Source: JAHEJB01 sp041748175
GTDB taxonomy: Bacteria > Bacteroidota > Rhodothermia > Rhodothermales > Rubricoccaceae
Direction of reading: 5' to 3'
DNA: 64,000 bases
Assembly (NCBI GenBank): GCA_041748175.1
Contig: JBGTDU010000142.1
Location: 1 to 64,000 of the forward strand
Shown here: positions 16,788-25,462 of the stretch, piece after piece
How positions within the stretch are numbered: the stretch's first letter is position 1
Layout of the letters: each line of letters begins with the position of its first letter
Notes under the pieces: model-generated
Seen by the model: only the letters and a program-made list of their open reading frames with translations
What the model was told of the DNA's origin: nothing
Databases searched by the model: none
Position numbers and translations under genes: made by a program

Positions 16788-17571
16788 GGGTTCGGTCTCG
16801 ATGCCGTTCGGATCCTGTTTCCTCACTATCAACAAGCTCGTCAATATCAATTTGAGGCAATTCGGAGGACTCGTGGATTGGCATTTCAGGTTGAACAGTC
16901 ATTCTCGCTACCGTGCGGGAAGCGATGGCCTCCATTTGTTGACGGCGGGTCTCTGCCCAGCGATGAAGCGAATACTTTGTGTAGCCAAGCAGTCCAAGTC
17001 CAAATACCACGAACGCCCACAGAAACATCGCATCATCAACGGCGAAACGCCCTTTGGCGAAGAGAACGAGCAGAAAAACCAAGCCCATAGCGGTAGCAAC
17101 GGAACCCCCAACCAGCGATCCAACCGCATTGCCCTTTGTCGTGCGCATTCGAAGTCGATGCCCTGTGTCCGTTGGCTCGACGAGTGCGTGGAGATTTCCG
17201 TTCCGCCACTCGCGGAGTTCGCCATGGCGCTCGACTGTTCCAGAGGCGCGAAAAGTCTCCCGCAGATCAACGACGAGCCGATCCCATTCTTCGCCGGAGA
17301 ACGGCCCGGGAAGATTCACGGTTCGCTCCACCGTGAGAGGAAATCCGAGGGTGCTTTTTGTCGCCTGGGTTGATGGCGCATCGACAAGCGAAGCTGCGGC
17401 GCGCGCAACGAACTCCGGCGAGATGCCTGCGTCGGATCCAATCTCCTGCAACTCGGGAAGTGTGAGTCCCTCGCCGTGAGCCCGCTGCGACTGAGCATGT
17501 TCCTGCGCTTCCGCAGCCTGTTCAAAGATTAGAGCAATCTCTACTTCGGTATAACGATACTCGTTGCTCAT
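16780..17571 (-). CDS. SHOCT-like membrane protein of unknown function
   Basis: 263 residues from MSNEYRYTEVE. The N-terminus (YTEVEIALIFEQAAEAQE...LTLPELQEIGSDAGISPEFVARAAASL) is a SHOCT/DUF1707-like helical module frequent in Gemmatimonadota and Rhodothermota. A beta-rich middle with WRNGNLHALVEPTDTGHRLRMRTTKG precedes two membrane spans (LVGGSVATAMGLVFLLVLFAKG; AMFLWAFVVFGLGLLGYT) and an acidic tail (ELPQIDIDELVDSEE). Its stop overlaps the start of the acyltransferase gene, implying translational coupling. Function unknown. Confidence 0.65.
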   Translation of the reverse strand: MSNEYRYTEVEIALIFEQAAEAQEHAQSQRAHGEGLTLPELQEIGSDAGISPEFVARAAASLVDAPSTQATKSTLGFPLTVERTVNLPGPFSGEEWDRLVVDLRETFRASGTVERHGELREWRNGNLHALVEPTDTGHRLRMRTTKGNAVGSLVGGSVATAMGLVFLLVLFAKGRFAVDDAMFLWAFVVFGLGLLGYTKYSLHRWAETRRQQMEAIASRTVARMTVQPEMPIHESSELPQIDIDELVDSEETGSERHRDRTRA

Positions 17572-17621
17572 AGCACCCGAAATGGCCAAAGCAGGCCGAA
17601 TTCCGTTTTTGCCGAATCCGG

Positions 17622-18755
17622 CTATGCCGTTACCATTCGAGTTTCAGCGACTTCCACCGGCTCTCCAAGCATTTTCAGCATCCGGTAATGCGAGCCCATC
17701 GCGGCGAACAGCGTGGGCTGGGAGAAATAGGGCACATCGTATTTCCTCGCGGTCTGCTCAACAATCCCGCTGATCGCTGGATAGTGTATGCTGCACGTTT
17801 GAGGGAAGAGGTGGTGCTCGATCTGGTAGTTCAATCCCCCCACATACCACGAGAGCAGCTTGTTCTTCTTCGCAAAGTTGGCCGTCGTAAACATCTCATG
17901 AACGAGCCACGCGTGCTCCATTTTGCCTTCGTCATCGGGTACGGGGAATTCTGGCCCCTCGACCACATGAGCAAGCTGGAAGATGATGCCCAGGATCATT
18001 CCCGCCGTGATGTGCATCGCCAGGAAACCGATCAGAAACTGCCACCACGTAATGTCCAGGACGAGGAGTGGAATCACGATGGTATAGGCGTAGACGACCA
18101 GCTTGGCGAAAATGAGAAACGCGATTTCCTTCGGTGGGTGCGTCTTGTCGGTATATGGCCCGATGTCTCTTTTCAAAAACTGCTGGTAGTCTTTCGCAAA
18201 CATCCAGTTCAGCGTGGCAAAGCCATAGGCGAAAAAGCCGTAGAGGTGCTGGTAGCGGTGGAACCAGTAGCGCCGCGATCCGGGCGAGAGGCGTAAGAGC
18301 GGAGACACCGAAAGGTCTTCGTCGACGCCGTCGATGTTGGTGTAGGTGTGGTGGATCACGTTGTGGGTGATCTGCCACATGTATCCATTTGCGCCGGTGA
18401 AATCGAACGTGTAGCCGAGGAGCTTGTTGACCCACGGTTTTGATGAGTACGCTCCGTGGAGGGCGTCATGGGCGACCGAAAAACCGAGACCGGCGAATCC
18501 CGCGCCCATGAGGATGGCTAGCCCAAGCATACCCCACAAGCTGAACCACCCCGTATAAAGAAGCCCGTACGAGCCAAAGGCGAGGATGAAAAGAAGCACG
18601 GTCTTGAGCACCATCCGCCAATTGGCGTGGCGTGATCTGCCGGTCGATTCGAAGTATGCCGCCACGCTCGCTTTCACGTCATCGGCGAAGCCGGCGGCAT
18701 TTTCGAACGCGGAGGCGTGCTTGCCAGCAAACTTGATTTTAGTTGATACTGCCAT
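17622..18755 (-). CDS. Fatty acid desaturase (front-end / linoleoyl-CoA desaturase-like)
   Basis: 377 residues from MAVSTKIKF. Three histidine boxes of membrane di-iron desaturases are present: HDALH (96-100), HNVIHH (131-136) and QIEHH near 318. The QxxHH third box and lack of a cytochrome b5 domain place it with bacterial DesA3/linoleoyl-CoA desaturase relatives. Several spans are clear (VLLFILAFGSYGLLYTGW; LIGFLAMHITAGMILGIIF). It inserts a double bond in acyl chains, adjusting membrane fluidity, and needs a separate electron donor. A 406-base non-coding divergent region lies upstream. Confidence 0.92.
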   Translation of the reverse strand: MAVSTKIKFAGKHASAFENAAGFADDVKASVAAYFESTGRSRHANWRMVLKTVLLFILAFGSYGLLYTGWFSLWGMLGLAILMGAGFAGLGFSVAHDALHGAYSSKPWVNKLLGYTFDFTGANGYMWQITHNVIHHTYTNIDGVDEDLSVSPLLRLSPGSRRYWFHRYQHLYGFFAYGFATLNWMFAKDYQQFLKRDIGPYTDKTHPPKEIAFLIFAKLVVYAYTIVIPLLVLDITWWQFLIGFLAMHITAGMILGIIFQLAHVVEGPEFPVPDDEGKMEHAWLVHEMFTTANFAKKNKLLSWYVGGLNYQIEHHLFPQTCSIHYPAISGIVEQTARKYDVPYFSQPTLFAAMGSHYRMLKMLGEPVEVAETRMVTA

Positions 18756-19161
18756 GGACGGCATCCTTGCGGCGAACGTGGTGGGGAAGGCGATGGAACC
18801 TATGGACCTCCTGCAAAAAGATACGCCAACTGTCGGAAGCCGCGATGGAGGGTTCTGGAGCATCCGGAGAAGTTGGGCGGAGTGGAATGCTGCACATTTC
18901 CGCAAATCCGGACTGGCGACGCCGACAAGCTTGAAAACTGCTCTTTACGAAGCCCTTCAGCTCAGGCAATATCGTAGGCGAAGATGTAGTCGTACGGAGT
19001 GAACAAGGGTAGGGTCGTGTGTATGAACCGATGGTGAGGCCGTTCGTCAATTTTGAGAGGTCCAATGGTCACGGTTATCGCGGAACCTAACATGTGCTTA
19101 GTTTTTAGCACCTACCGAGTTTATCGCCGCAGAGGCATTCCCCGTCATCCCCAAAATCGTC
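18756..19161. other. Divergent intergenic region, no gene seen
   Basis: This separates the minus-strand desaturase from the plus-strand peptidase, so promoters for both must lie here. The most notable sequence is a short dyad GTGCTTAGTTTTTAGCAC at about 19093-19110, some 50 bases upstream of the peptidase start. It could be an operator or chance. No convincing -35/-10 or TTG/TAnnTTTG pair is assignable by eye and no frame looks coding. Confidence 0.4.
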
Positions 19162-21516
19162 ATGTCGAAGATCCCGTGCACGGTGCGCCGCCACGCCCAC
19201 TATTTCTTTCTCGCTCTCGCACTCCTGTGGCTCGCCCCAACGTCTGCCGCGCAGGAAGAGCTCACGATGGAGAAGCTTTTCAACTCCCGCGAGTTCTCCG
19301 GCGAATTTTTCCGGGGCGGTAACTGGGCCGAGTCGGGACCGGTCTTGCTGTACATCGACACGGATAGCGAAACGGATGCGTCGAGCCTGATTGAGTGGAA
19401 TCTGGAAACAGACAGCCGCCGCACGCTCATCAACGGCGCGGAGCTTCAAAAGCCGGATGGCGAGGGCGGACTGATTGAAATCGAGGAGTACGCCTATTCC
19501 GCCGACGGGACCAAAGTCCTTCTCTACACAGATTCCGAGCAAGTTTGGCGTCTCAACACGAAGGGTTTCTATTACGTCTACAACATTGAGGCAGGCAGCA
19601 TAACGCCGGTTTCTGATCGCGCGGAGGGATTCCAGATGTTTGCCAAGTTCAACCCTCAAGCCACGCAAGTTGCTTTCGTCCGCGACCGCAACTTGTTTGT
19701 CGTGGATTTGATGTCCGGAGTTGAACGGCAGTTAACCAGCGATGGAAGCGAGGGGGGGATCATCAACGGCACGTTCGATTGGGTCTACGAAGAGGAGTTT
19801 GGCCTTCGCGATGGCTTTCGATGGAGTCCCGATGGCGAGCACATCGCGTTCTTCAAACTGGACGAGTCGGACACGCGCGATTTCGCATTGACCGACCTTT
19901 CGACGCTGTACCCGGAATACCAGGAGTTCCGTTACCCAAAGGCCGGCGAAGCCAACTCGGAAGTAAAGGTTGGCGTGATCGATGTCGGAACCGGCGACAT
20001 CTCCTACTTTGACACGGACACGTGGATGGAAGGCGGCGAAGAGACCGAGTACATCGCGTCAATGGGCTGGACTCCTGCGCTGGCGGATGGCTCGTCGGAC
20101 GTCTGGATGCTTCGTCTCAACCGCGATCAGAACAAGGGCGACCTGCTTTATGGAGATCCGTCTACAGACGCCGTTCGCGAGATTCTGCATGAAGAGGACG
20201 ATGCCTACCTCGAAGTCGAAACCGGCTTCTCCGATCTCTCGACGGGGACGATCACGTACTTGCGCGACGGCGAGCACTTCGTCTGGCGCTCCGATCGCGA
20301 CGGCTACAGCCACCTTTTTCTCTATCAGAACGACGGGACGTTTCTCGACCGGATTACGTCTGGCAATTGGGACGTGACGGATTTCCACGGCGTGGACGAG
20401 ACGACGGGCACGGTGTATTTCACAGCCACAGTCGCCGGGCCGATGGAGCGGCATCTCTACTACGTCACACTGCCCGAAGTGGGAAAGCGCCATGACGATA
20501 CGCCGCAGCCGCTCACCCGCGTAGCGGGCTGGCACAACGTCAACCTGTCCGCCGATTTCGACTACTTCATGGACGACTACTCGAATTCAACAACGCCGAC
20601 AGCAACGACGCTTTACCGCATGGACGGCTCGGAGGTGATGGTTCTGGAGGACAATGATGCGCTCATTGACCGCCTTGCAGCTTACGATTTGCCGCCCGTT
20701 GAGTTCATCGAGGTCCCTGCCGCCGACGGAACGCCGCTGAACGCCTACATCATCAAGCCCAGCGATTTTGACCCAGACAAGGAGTATCCCCTGCTGATTC
20801 ACACCTATGGAGGCCCGGGCTCGCAGGAGGTCCGCGATAGTTGGGGCGGCCAGGAACGGCTCTGGCATCACTTCCTCGCCGAGGAATACGGGATCATCGT
20901 GGCTGGTGTAGACAACCGGGGCACCGGTGGTCGCGGCAAGGAATTCAAGACGCTCACGCAGCTGAACCTCGGGCCGATGGAGGCCGAGGACCAGATCGCC
21001 GCCGCGCAGCATTTAGGCGCGCTCGACTACATCGACGAAGAACGGATGGGGATCTGGGGTTGGAGCTACGGCGGCTACCTCACATTGCTGGCCATGAGCT
21101 ACGGCGAAGGCCCTGAGACCTTCCATGCGGGCGTTTCCGTGGCGCCGGTTTCCAACTGGCGGTTCTACGACACGATTTATACGGAGCGCTACCTCTCGAC
21201 ACCGCAGAAGAACCCGGGCGGCTACGACAATGGTTCACCGGTGACGTACGCCGAGAATTTTGGTCCGGACCAGGAGCTGCTCATTGTCCACGGCAGCGGA
21301 GACGACAACGTTCATGTTCAGAACACCATCGTGATGTCGGACGCGCTGATCGCGGCGAACAAGCAGTTTGAGTTGATGATCTACCCTGGCCGCAACCACG
21401 GCATCTACGGTGGCAACACGCGCATGCATCTGTTCACGATGCTGACGGAGTTCTTCCGCGACAACCTGGCCGCGCCACGCGAGGAGATGGAGACCGCGAT
21501 GGGGGGGACGAACTGA
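19162..21516 (+). CDS. Dipeptidyl peptidase IV family secreted serine peptidase (S9B)
   Basis: 784 residues. Signal peptide (HYFFLALALLWLAPTSAAQ), then an eight-blade beta-propeller containing DWVYEEEFGLRDGFRWSPDG at 206-225, whose glutamate pair docks the substrate N-terminus in DPP-IV. The alpha/beta-hydrolase domain carries GWSYGG (Ser635), GSGDDNVH (Asp715) and GRNHGIYGG (His746). Length and motifs match DPP-IV of Bacteroidota, which removes X-Pro/X-Ala dipeptides in the periplasm during protein scavenging. Single gene with its own upstream region. Confidence 0.95.
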   Translation: MSKIPCTVRRHAHYFFLALALLWLAPTSAAQEELTMEKLFNSREFSGEFFRGGNWAESGPVLLYIDTDSETDASSLIEWNLETDSRRTLINGAELQKPDGEGGLIEIEEYAYSADGTKVLLYTDSEQVWRLNTKGFYYVYNIEAGSITPVSDRAEGFQMFAKFNPQATQVAFVRDRNLFVVDLMSGVERQLTSDGSEGGIINGTFDWVYEEEFGLRDGFRWSPDGEHIAFFKLDESDTRDFALTDLSTLYPEYQEFRYPKAGEANSEVKVGVIDVGTGDISYFDTDTWMEGGEETEYIASMGWTPALADGSSDVWMLRLNRDQNKGDLLYGDPSTDAVREILHEEDDAYLEVETGFSDLSTGTITYLRDGEHFVWRSDRDGYSHLFLYQNDGTFLDRITSGNWDVTDFHGVDETTGTVYFTATVAGPMERHLYYVTLPEVGKRHDDTPQPLTRVAGWHNVNLSADFDYFMDDYSNSTTPTATTLYRMDGSEVMVLEDNDALIDRLAAYDLPPVEFIEVPAADGTPLNAYIIKPSDFDPDKEYPLLIHTYGGPGSQEVRDSWGGQERLWHHFLAEEYGIIVAGVDNRGTGGRGKEFKTLTQLNLGPMEAEDQIAAAQHLGALDYIDEERMGIWGWSYGGYLTLLAMSYGEGPETFHAGVSVAPVSNWRFYDTIYTERYLSTPQKNPGGYDNGSPVTYAENFGPDQELLIVHGSGDDNVHVQNTIVMSDALIAANKQFELMIYPGRNHGIYGGNTRMHLFTMLTEFFRDNLAAPREEMETAMGGTN

Positions 21517-21531
21517 CGCTATGCCTTCCAG

Positions 21532-21677
21532 CTTGTCATGCTGAGCGAAGTCCCGCAGGGACGTAGCCGAAGGATCTAGCCACAATTTGGGGTCGCTGTA
21601 GACACAGCGTTGCCCGACGCTGGCTCAGCGCAGATCCTTCGATGCGATCGCAGGCTCACTTACTCAGGATGACAAGG
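21532..21677. repeat. Palindromic intergenic repeat (GTCATCCTGAG...GAAGGATCT type)
   Basis: The left arm reads CTTGTCATGCTGAGCGAAGT and continues to CGAAGGATCT. The right arm is its approximate inverse: AGATCCTTCG and later ACTCAGGATGACAAGG. The centre holds a smaller dyad (GCTGTAGACACAGC). This resembles the GTCATCCTGAG/GAAGGATCT repeats found in many unrelated phyla. Related words (CTGAGCGTAGACGAAGGGGA) lie within the element at 42938-43129. Confidence 0.7.
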
Positions 21678-21698
21678 TGGCCTTCGCTATCATCTCCC

Positions 21699-22148
21699 AT
21701 GGAAATCGGCTACCTCTGGCTCACGCTCACTCTGTTCCTGTTTCTGATGACGACGGGAGCGGCGATTGTACTGGCCGCGGTCGCTTTCCCGCTCGTTCGA
21801 CAAGCGGATGAGGAGGATTTCGCGGAAGCCTTCCGCCATTTTCGGCGGCGAAAGTGGTTGAGCTACGGCGTCCTTTGGCTACTCTCGCTAGCCTTGTGTG
21901 GACTCCTTTCTGTTTTTCCACCCTACAGTTTTCCCGACGCGTCAAGGAATTGGATGGCGTGTATCGTCGGTCTGATTCTCCTGATATCGCTTGGCTCGTG
22001 GCGTGTATCTCGCAAGCTCGAAGGAGAGGGAAGCGATACTGGACATCACAAGAAGCTGGGTGTGCTTCTCTGGGCCGATGCCCTTCTCTGGCTTGCCGGA
22101 AGCTGCCTGCTCGTGTGGGTGTTTGTTACAGCAGTCGGCCTACGTTAG
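21699..22148 (+). CDS. Small four-span membrane protein, unknown function
   Basis: 149 residues from MEIGYLWLTL; the longer frame upstream reads into the palindromic repeat and is rejected. Predicted spans: YLWLTLTLFLFLMTTGAAIVLAAVAF, WLSYGVLWLLSLALCGLLSVF, WMACIVGLILLISLGSW and LLWADALLWLAGSCLLVWVFVTAV, with a basic RRRK loop after span 1. Not recognised. The stop codon TAG is the left terminus of a palindrome-ended element. Confidence 0.6.
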   Translation: MEIGYLWLTLTLFLFLMTTGAAIVLAAVAFPLVRQADEEDFAEAFRHFRRRKWLSYGVLWLLSLALCGLLSVFPPYSFPDASRNWMACIVGLILLISLGSWRVSRKLEGEGSDTGHHKKLGVLLWADALLWLAGSCLLVWVFVTAVGLR

Positions 22149-22216
22149 GGGTCTGTCGGACTTGGGCCGCTTAACCGCCCCGAAATAGAATCCGCGTAAA
22201 TCGAACAGACCCTCAG
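22146..22216. mobile_element. Short palindrome-ended element related to family A (71 bp)
   Basis: The left end TTAGGGGTCTGTCGGACTTG matches the 168-bp elements at 6174 and 55714. The right end is the imperfect inverse (TCGAACAGACCCTCAG). The interior is short and different, so this is a deletion derivative or another subfamily. As in the full copies, it begins at the stop codon TAG of the upstream gene. Confidence 0.6.
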
Positions 22217-22291
22217 GCTGGAATCCGCATCTACTTTACGCAGACAGAGACATCGCCGAAGTAGATTCCTGTCCAAGGAAACTGACACGCA

Positions 22292-23605
22292 ATGATGGCT
22301 GAAACCCCCGACCTCCTCATCACCAACGGCACCGTTCTCAGCCTCCGCTCGGGCGAGGAGCGAAAGGCAGACATCCTAATCCGCGACGGAAAGATTACTG
22401 AGTTAGGGGAGAACCTGAGTGCCGAAGGCGTGGAGACCTACGACGCATCAGGCCGAATGATTTCGCCGGGATGGTTCGATATGCACGTGCACTTCCGCGA
22501 GCCGGGGCAGGAGCACAGAGAGACCATCGAGACTGGAGTGCGGGCGGCGGCTTTTGGCGGATTCACGGGCGTGGCGTGCATGCCCAACACGGATCCGCCC
22601 ATAGCGACGCGAGACGTGGTGGAGTTCATCGTCAAGCGGCAGGCGGAGTTGCCAGTCGACGTGCATCCGATTGGAACGGTGTCGAAGGGGCGGGCTGGGG
22701 AGACGCTCGCTGAACTCGGCGACATGGCCGACGGCGGCGCCGTGGCGTTCTCGGACGACGGCGCTCCGGTTCAACACGGCGGCCTCATGCGGCGCGCCCT
22801 CGAATACGCCCGGATGCTCGACAAGCCGATCCTCGGGCACGAAGAAGACCTCACTCTGAACCCCGAGCACGGCCACATGAACGAGGGCGCGGTCTCGACT
22901 CGGCTTGGCCTGACCGGAATCCCCGGAGTGGCAGAGGAGGCCATGATCGCCCGCGACGCACTCCTGGCCGATTTCACGGGTGGGCACGTTCACGTCTGCC
23001 ATATTTCTACGGCCAAGGCGGTGGACATCGTCCGGCAGGCGAAAGCACAGGGCGTTCCGATTACGGCGGAAGCGTCTCCCCACCACTGGACCCTCACCGA
23101 CGAGGCCGTGGATGAAAGCGGTTTCGACACGCACATGAAGATGCATCCGCCGCTCCGCACCGCTGCCGACGTCGAGGCGATCAAAGAAGGCCTCCGGGAT
23201 GGCACCATCGACGTGATTGCGACGGATCATGCACCTCACGCATCGTTCGAGAAGGAAGTCGAGTTCATCGCCGCGCCGTTTGGAATCCTGGGCCTTGAAA
23301 CCTGCTGGGGACTTACGGGTCGCGAGCTCATCCAACCCGCCGTGCTTTCTGTTTCTGAGGCTGTTTACAAGATGACGGTCGCCCCGCGAGAGATTCTCCG
23401 GCTACCCGTCCCGGTTATCGAAGAAGGCGCCGATGCTAACCTCACCATCTTCGACGCCGACACGGAATGGATATTTGAGGCGCACCACATACAATCGAAG
23501 AGCGTCAACACGCCGTTCATTGGCTCCAGGATGGTCGGCAAGGCGTGGGCGATTTACAACAAGGGGCAGTTTGTGGAGGTGGAGAAGGAGACGGTGGCGG
23601 CGTGA
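22292..23605 (+). CDS. pyrC: Dihydroorotase (class I)
   Basis: 437 residues, typical of type I dihydroorotase. DMHVHFREPGQEHRETIETG at 63-82 carries the metal-binding HxH and substrate Arg. Further on lie the metal-binding-lysine region VEFIVKRQ and EDGAPV-type loops, GHVHVCHISTAKAV, TAEASPHHWTLTDE, and IATDHAPH with catalytic Asp312. It interconverts carbamoyl-aspartate and dihydroorotate in de novo pyrimidine synthesis. The ATG at 22292 or the next codon may be used. The next gene's GTG start overlaps its stop by four bases. Confidence 0.95.
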   Translation: MMAETPDLLITNGTVLSLRSGEERKADILIRDGKITELGENLSAEGVETYDASGRMISPGWFDMHVHFREPGQEHRETIETGVRAAAFGGFTGVACMPNTDPPIATRDVVEFIVKRQAELPVDVHPIGTVSKGRAGETLAELGDMADGGAVAFSDDGAPVQHGGLMRRALEYARMLDKPILGHEEDLTLNPEHGHMNEGAVSTRLGLTGIPGVAEEAMIARDALLADFTGGHVHVCHISTAKAVDIVRQAKAQGVPITAEASPHHWTLTDEAVDESGFDTHMKMHPPLRTAADVEAIKEGLRDGTIDVIATDHAPHASFEKEVEFIAAPFGILGLETCWGLTGRELIQPAVLSVSEAVYKMTVAPREILRLPVPVIEEGADANLTIFDADTEWIFEAHHIQSKSVNTPFIGSRMVGKAWAIYNKGQFVEVEKETVAA

Positions 23606-23964
23606 GCACGAAGATCCCCACCGACAAGTTGACGCTTGACGACATCCCGGCGACCGAGGCTTCCGACAGAGACTTCATCGGCTTCGCGCAAACGTTGAAC
23701 GGCTACACAGAGGTAGGCGGCGAAGCCAGCGAACTTGGTAAATATATCAGGGCATTTGACGGCGGCGAAGGCGCGTACCTCCGACGAGTCGACGTCGGTA
23801 TGCTGGAGGCCCTTTCAACCAACGACCTTCGCATTTTGCTCTTTGCTCGTCAGCGGGCGCACTATCATCAAGGAGGTGGTTGGCCCAATGACGATCCGCT
23901 CATGGACGAGATGCGGAGGATAACGGACGTGATCCGTGGGCGTGTGGAAGCGGCCGTGGAGTAA
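23602..23964 (+). CDS. Hypothetical protein translationally coupled to pyrC
   Basis: 120 residues from a GTG that overlaps the pyrC stop (GTGA). Soluble, no signal peptide, acidic, helix-rich: IPATEASDRDFIGFAQTLNGYTEVGG, YLRRVDVGMLEALSTNDLRILLFARQRAHYHQGGGWPNDDP, then an amphipathic C-terminal helix. Not recognised. The overlap is better evidence than the sequence that it is a real gene; no link to pyrimidine synthesis is known. Confidence 0.6.
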   Translation: MSTKIPTDKLTLDDIPATEASDRDFIGFAQTLNGYTEVGGEASELGKYIRAFDGGEGAYLRRVDVGMLEALSTNDLRILLFARQRAHYHQGGGWPNDDPLMDEMRRITDVIRGRVEAAVE

Positions 23965-24019
23965 GGCGACGAATCGTCCGGTGAATACTGTCTGCGGGGA
24001 ACTGGTATTCGATAGGATT

Positions 24020-24275
24020 GCCGCATCCCTGGGACTGCCGATCTCCTGATCGGCGCTTCGGCATGTCGGTATTTCGGAGCTATTGACTGGACGTGTCGTT
24101 GCGCTTGCCGATTGTGCGAAGGACGTGCACCGGGACCTGGGATTGAATAGGATTGTCGATCTCCTGGGACCGCCGATCTCCTGATCGGCGCATCGGCCGA
24201 TTCGGTTGATCGGATCTTCTGAGCGCGCCTGTCGGCGCACTTGCCGATCGGGAGATCGGCATTCCCAGGGATAGG
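24020..24275. repeat. Cluster of three dispersed hairpin repeats (GCCGATC stem)
   Basis: Three hairpins with 7-bp stems and 4-base loops: 24037-24054 and 24172-24189 (GCCGATC-TCCT-GATCGGC) and 24243-24260 (GCCGATC-GGGA-GATCGGC). Each is next to CCCTGGGA or its complement, so the first two lie opposite in orientation to the third. Related units with a GCGGATC/GATCCGC stem occur at 35421 and 35518. The region between the pyrC-linked gene and the CPBP gene has no plausible coding frame. Confidence 0.75.
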
Positions 24276-24379
24276 CGGTGCATCTGCCGTCCCGGGTGGC
24301 CGTAACCACTGCGACCGCGGAAAGCATAGAGGCCTTCCCAGGTTCGTAGCTTGCCGTTCGACTCCCAAAAATCGAATCC

Positions 24380-25462
24380 GTGCAAGAATTGCAGCCATTA
24401 ACCACAGTTGCTGAGCAGACGAATCCGACAACGTCGGTCCACCAAGGCACTGGCTACGTGGTCCTTCGCGACGCCTGGCCAACGGCAACGCCATTCGCTC
24501 TGCGCGGTTGGTTCGAGCGGCACGGGTTTGCGCCCTGGTTGTCGCTCGTGCTCGTGCTCCTCACCGCCTTTCTCTTGTTGAATGTGATCGGCGCTGTGGT
24601 CATGGCGCTTGCCGTGATTCCCGGGGCGTTGCAATCGGGCGGGCAAATCAACCCGGAAGAACTCCTGTCGATGATTCTGGAAGACGCCAGAGTGTTGCTC
24701 GGCGCCAACGCCGTGGCGCTTGTATTGGGGATGGGCCTTGTCGCGATCATCGCGGCGCGAATGAGCTCGCGGGATTGGAAGGCGTTCCTCCGCATTCGCC
24801 GCCCCGACCTCCCCGTCCTCGGCCTGGCCGCTATTGGTTGGGCCATTTTATTGCCGACGCTTCTTTGGACCGCACAAATCAACGCAGAAATTCCACTTCC
24901 TCAGTGGCTGGTGGATCTTGAACAAGCGCAGACAGATATGCTGGAAGGTGCCCTTCTCGGCTCCAATGTTAGCGCACTGTTCCTGCTCCTTACGGTCGCG
25001 TTGGCACCGGCCATTTGCGAGGAACTGATGTTTCGCGGCTACATCCAGCGCCAGGTTGAGCGTAGTGCCCGCGTCGTTTGGAGTATCGTTGGCGTGGGTT
25101 TGTTGTTCGGATTCTTCCACCTCCGGCTCTCGCAGGCACTCCCCCTTTCGCTGTTGGGGATGTACATGGGCTATGTGACGTGGGCGTCGGGCAGCATCTG
25201 GACGGCCTCTGTGGTCCACCTTCTGCACAATGGGATGCAGGTTCTGGTGGCCGTCAAAGCGCGTGGGGAGGGTCAGGCGGCCATCGACGCCGTCGAGGAT
25301 GTGTCCGTGCCGTGGTTCATCGCCGTGGCAAACCTTTTCTTGCTGGTCGGCGTGTGTATGTTGATGAAACGCCGCCGCGAATCCGTCGTGGGCGACGTGC
25401 AGGATGCCCAGCCCGTGGAATCCGACCCGCTGATTCCCTCACCGATCCTCCTCCCAACATGA
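24380..25462 (+). CDS. CPBP family intramembrane metalloprotease
   Basis: 360 residues from a GTG start. About eight membrane spans. The C-terminal CPBP/Abi domain has APAICEELMFRGYIQ with Glu214-Glu215 and Arg219 (EExxxR), FGFFHLRLSQALPLSLLGMYMGY (FxxxH) and VHLLHNGMQV (HxxxN/B). This is the prokaryotic homologue group of the CAAX protease Rce1; bacterial substrates are mostly unknown. The C-terminal tail is cytoplasmic. The downstream gene's ATG overlaps its stop (ATGA), so the two are coupled. Confidence 0.92.
   Translation: MQELQPLTTVAEQTNPTTSVHQGTGYVVLRDAWPTATPFALRGWFERHGFAPWLSLVLVLLTAFLLLNVIGAVVMALAVIPGALQSGGQINPEELLSMILEDARVLLGANAVALVLGMGLVAIIAARMSSRDWKAFLRIRRPDLPVLGLAAIGWAILLPTLLWTAQINAEIPLPQWLVDLEQAQTDMLEGALLGSNVSALFLLLTVALAPAICEELMFRGYIQRQVERSARVVWSIVGVGLLFGFFHLRLSQALPLSLLGMYMGYVTWASGSIWTASVVHLLHNGMQVLVAVKARGEGQAAIDAVEDVSVPWFIAVANLFLLVGVCMLMKRRRESVVGDVQDAQPVESDPLIPSPILLPT

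Noticed and set aside
19093..19110. GTGCTTAGTTTTTAGCAC dyad as terminator
   Set aside because: Stem of only five pairs and no T-run beyond the loop; left as a possible operator at most.
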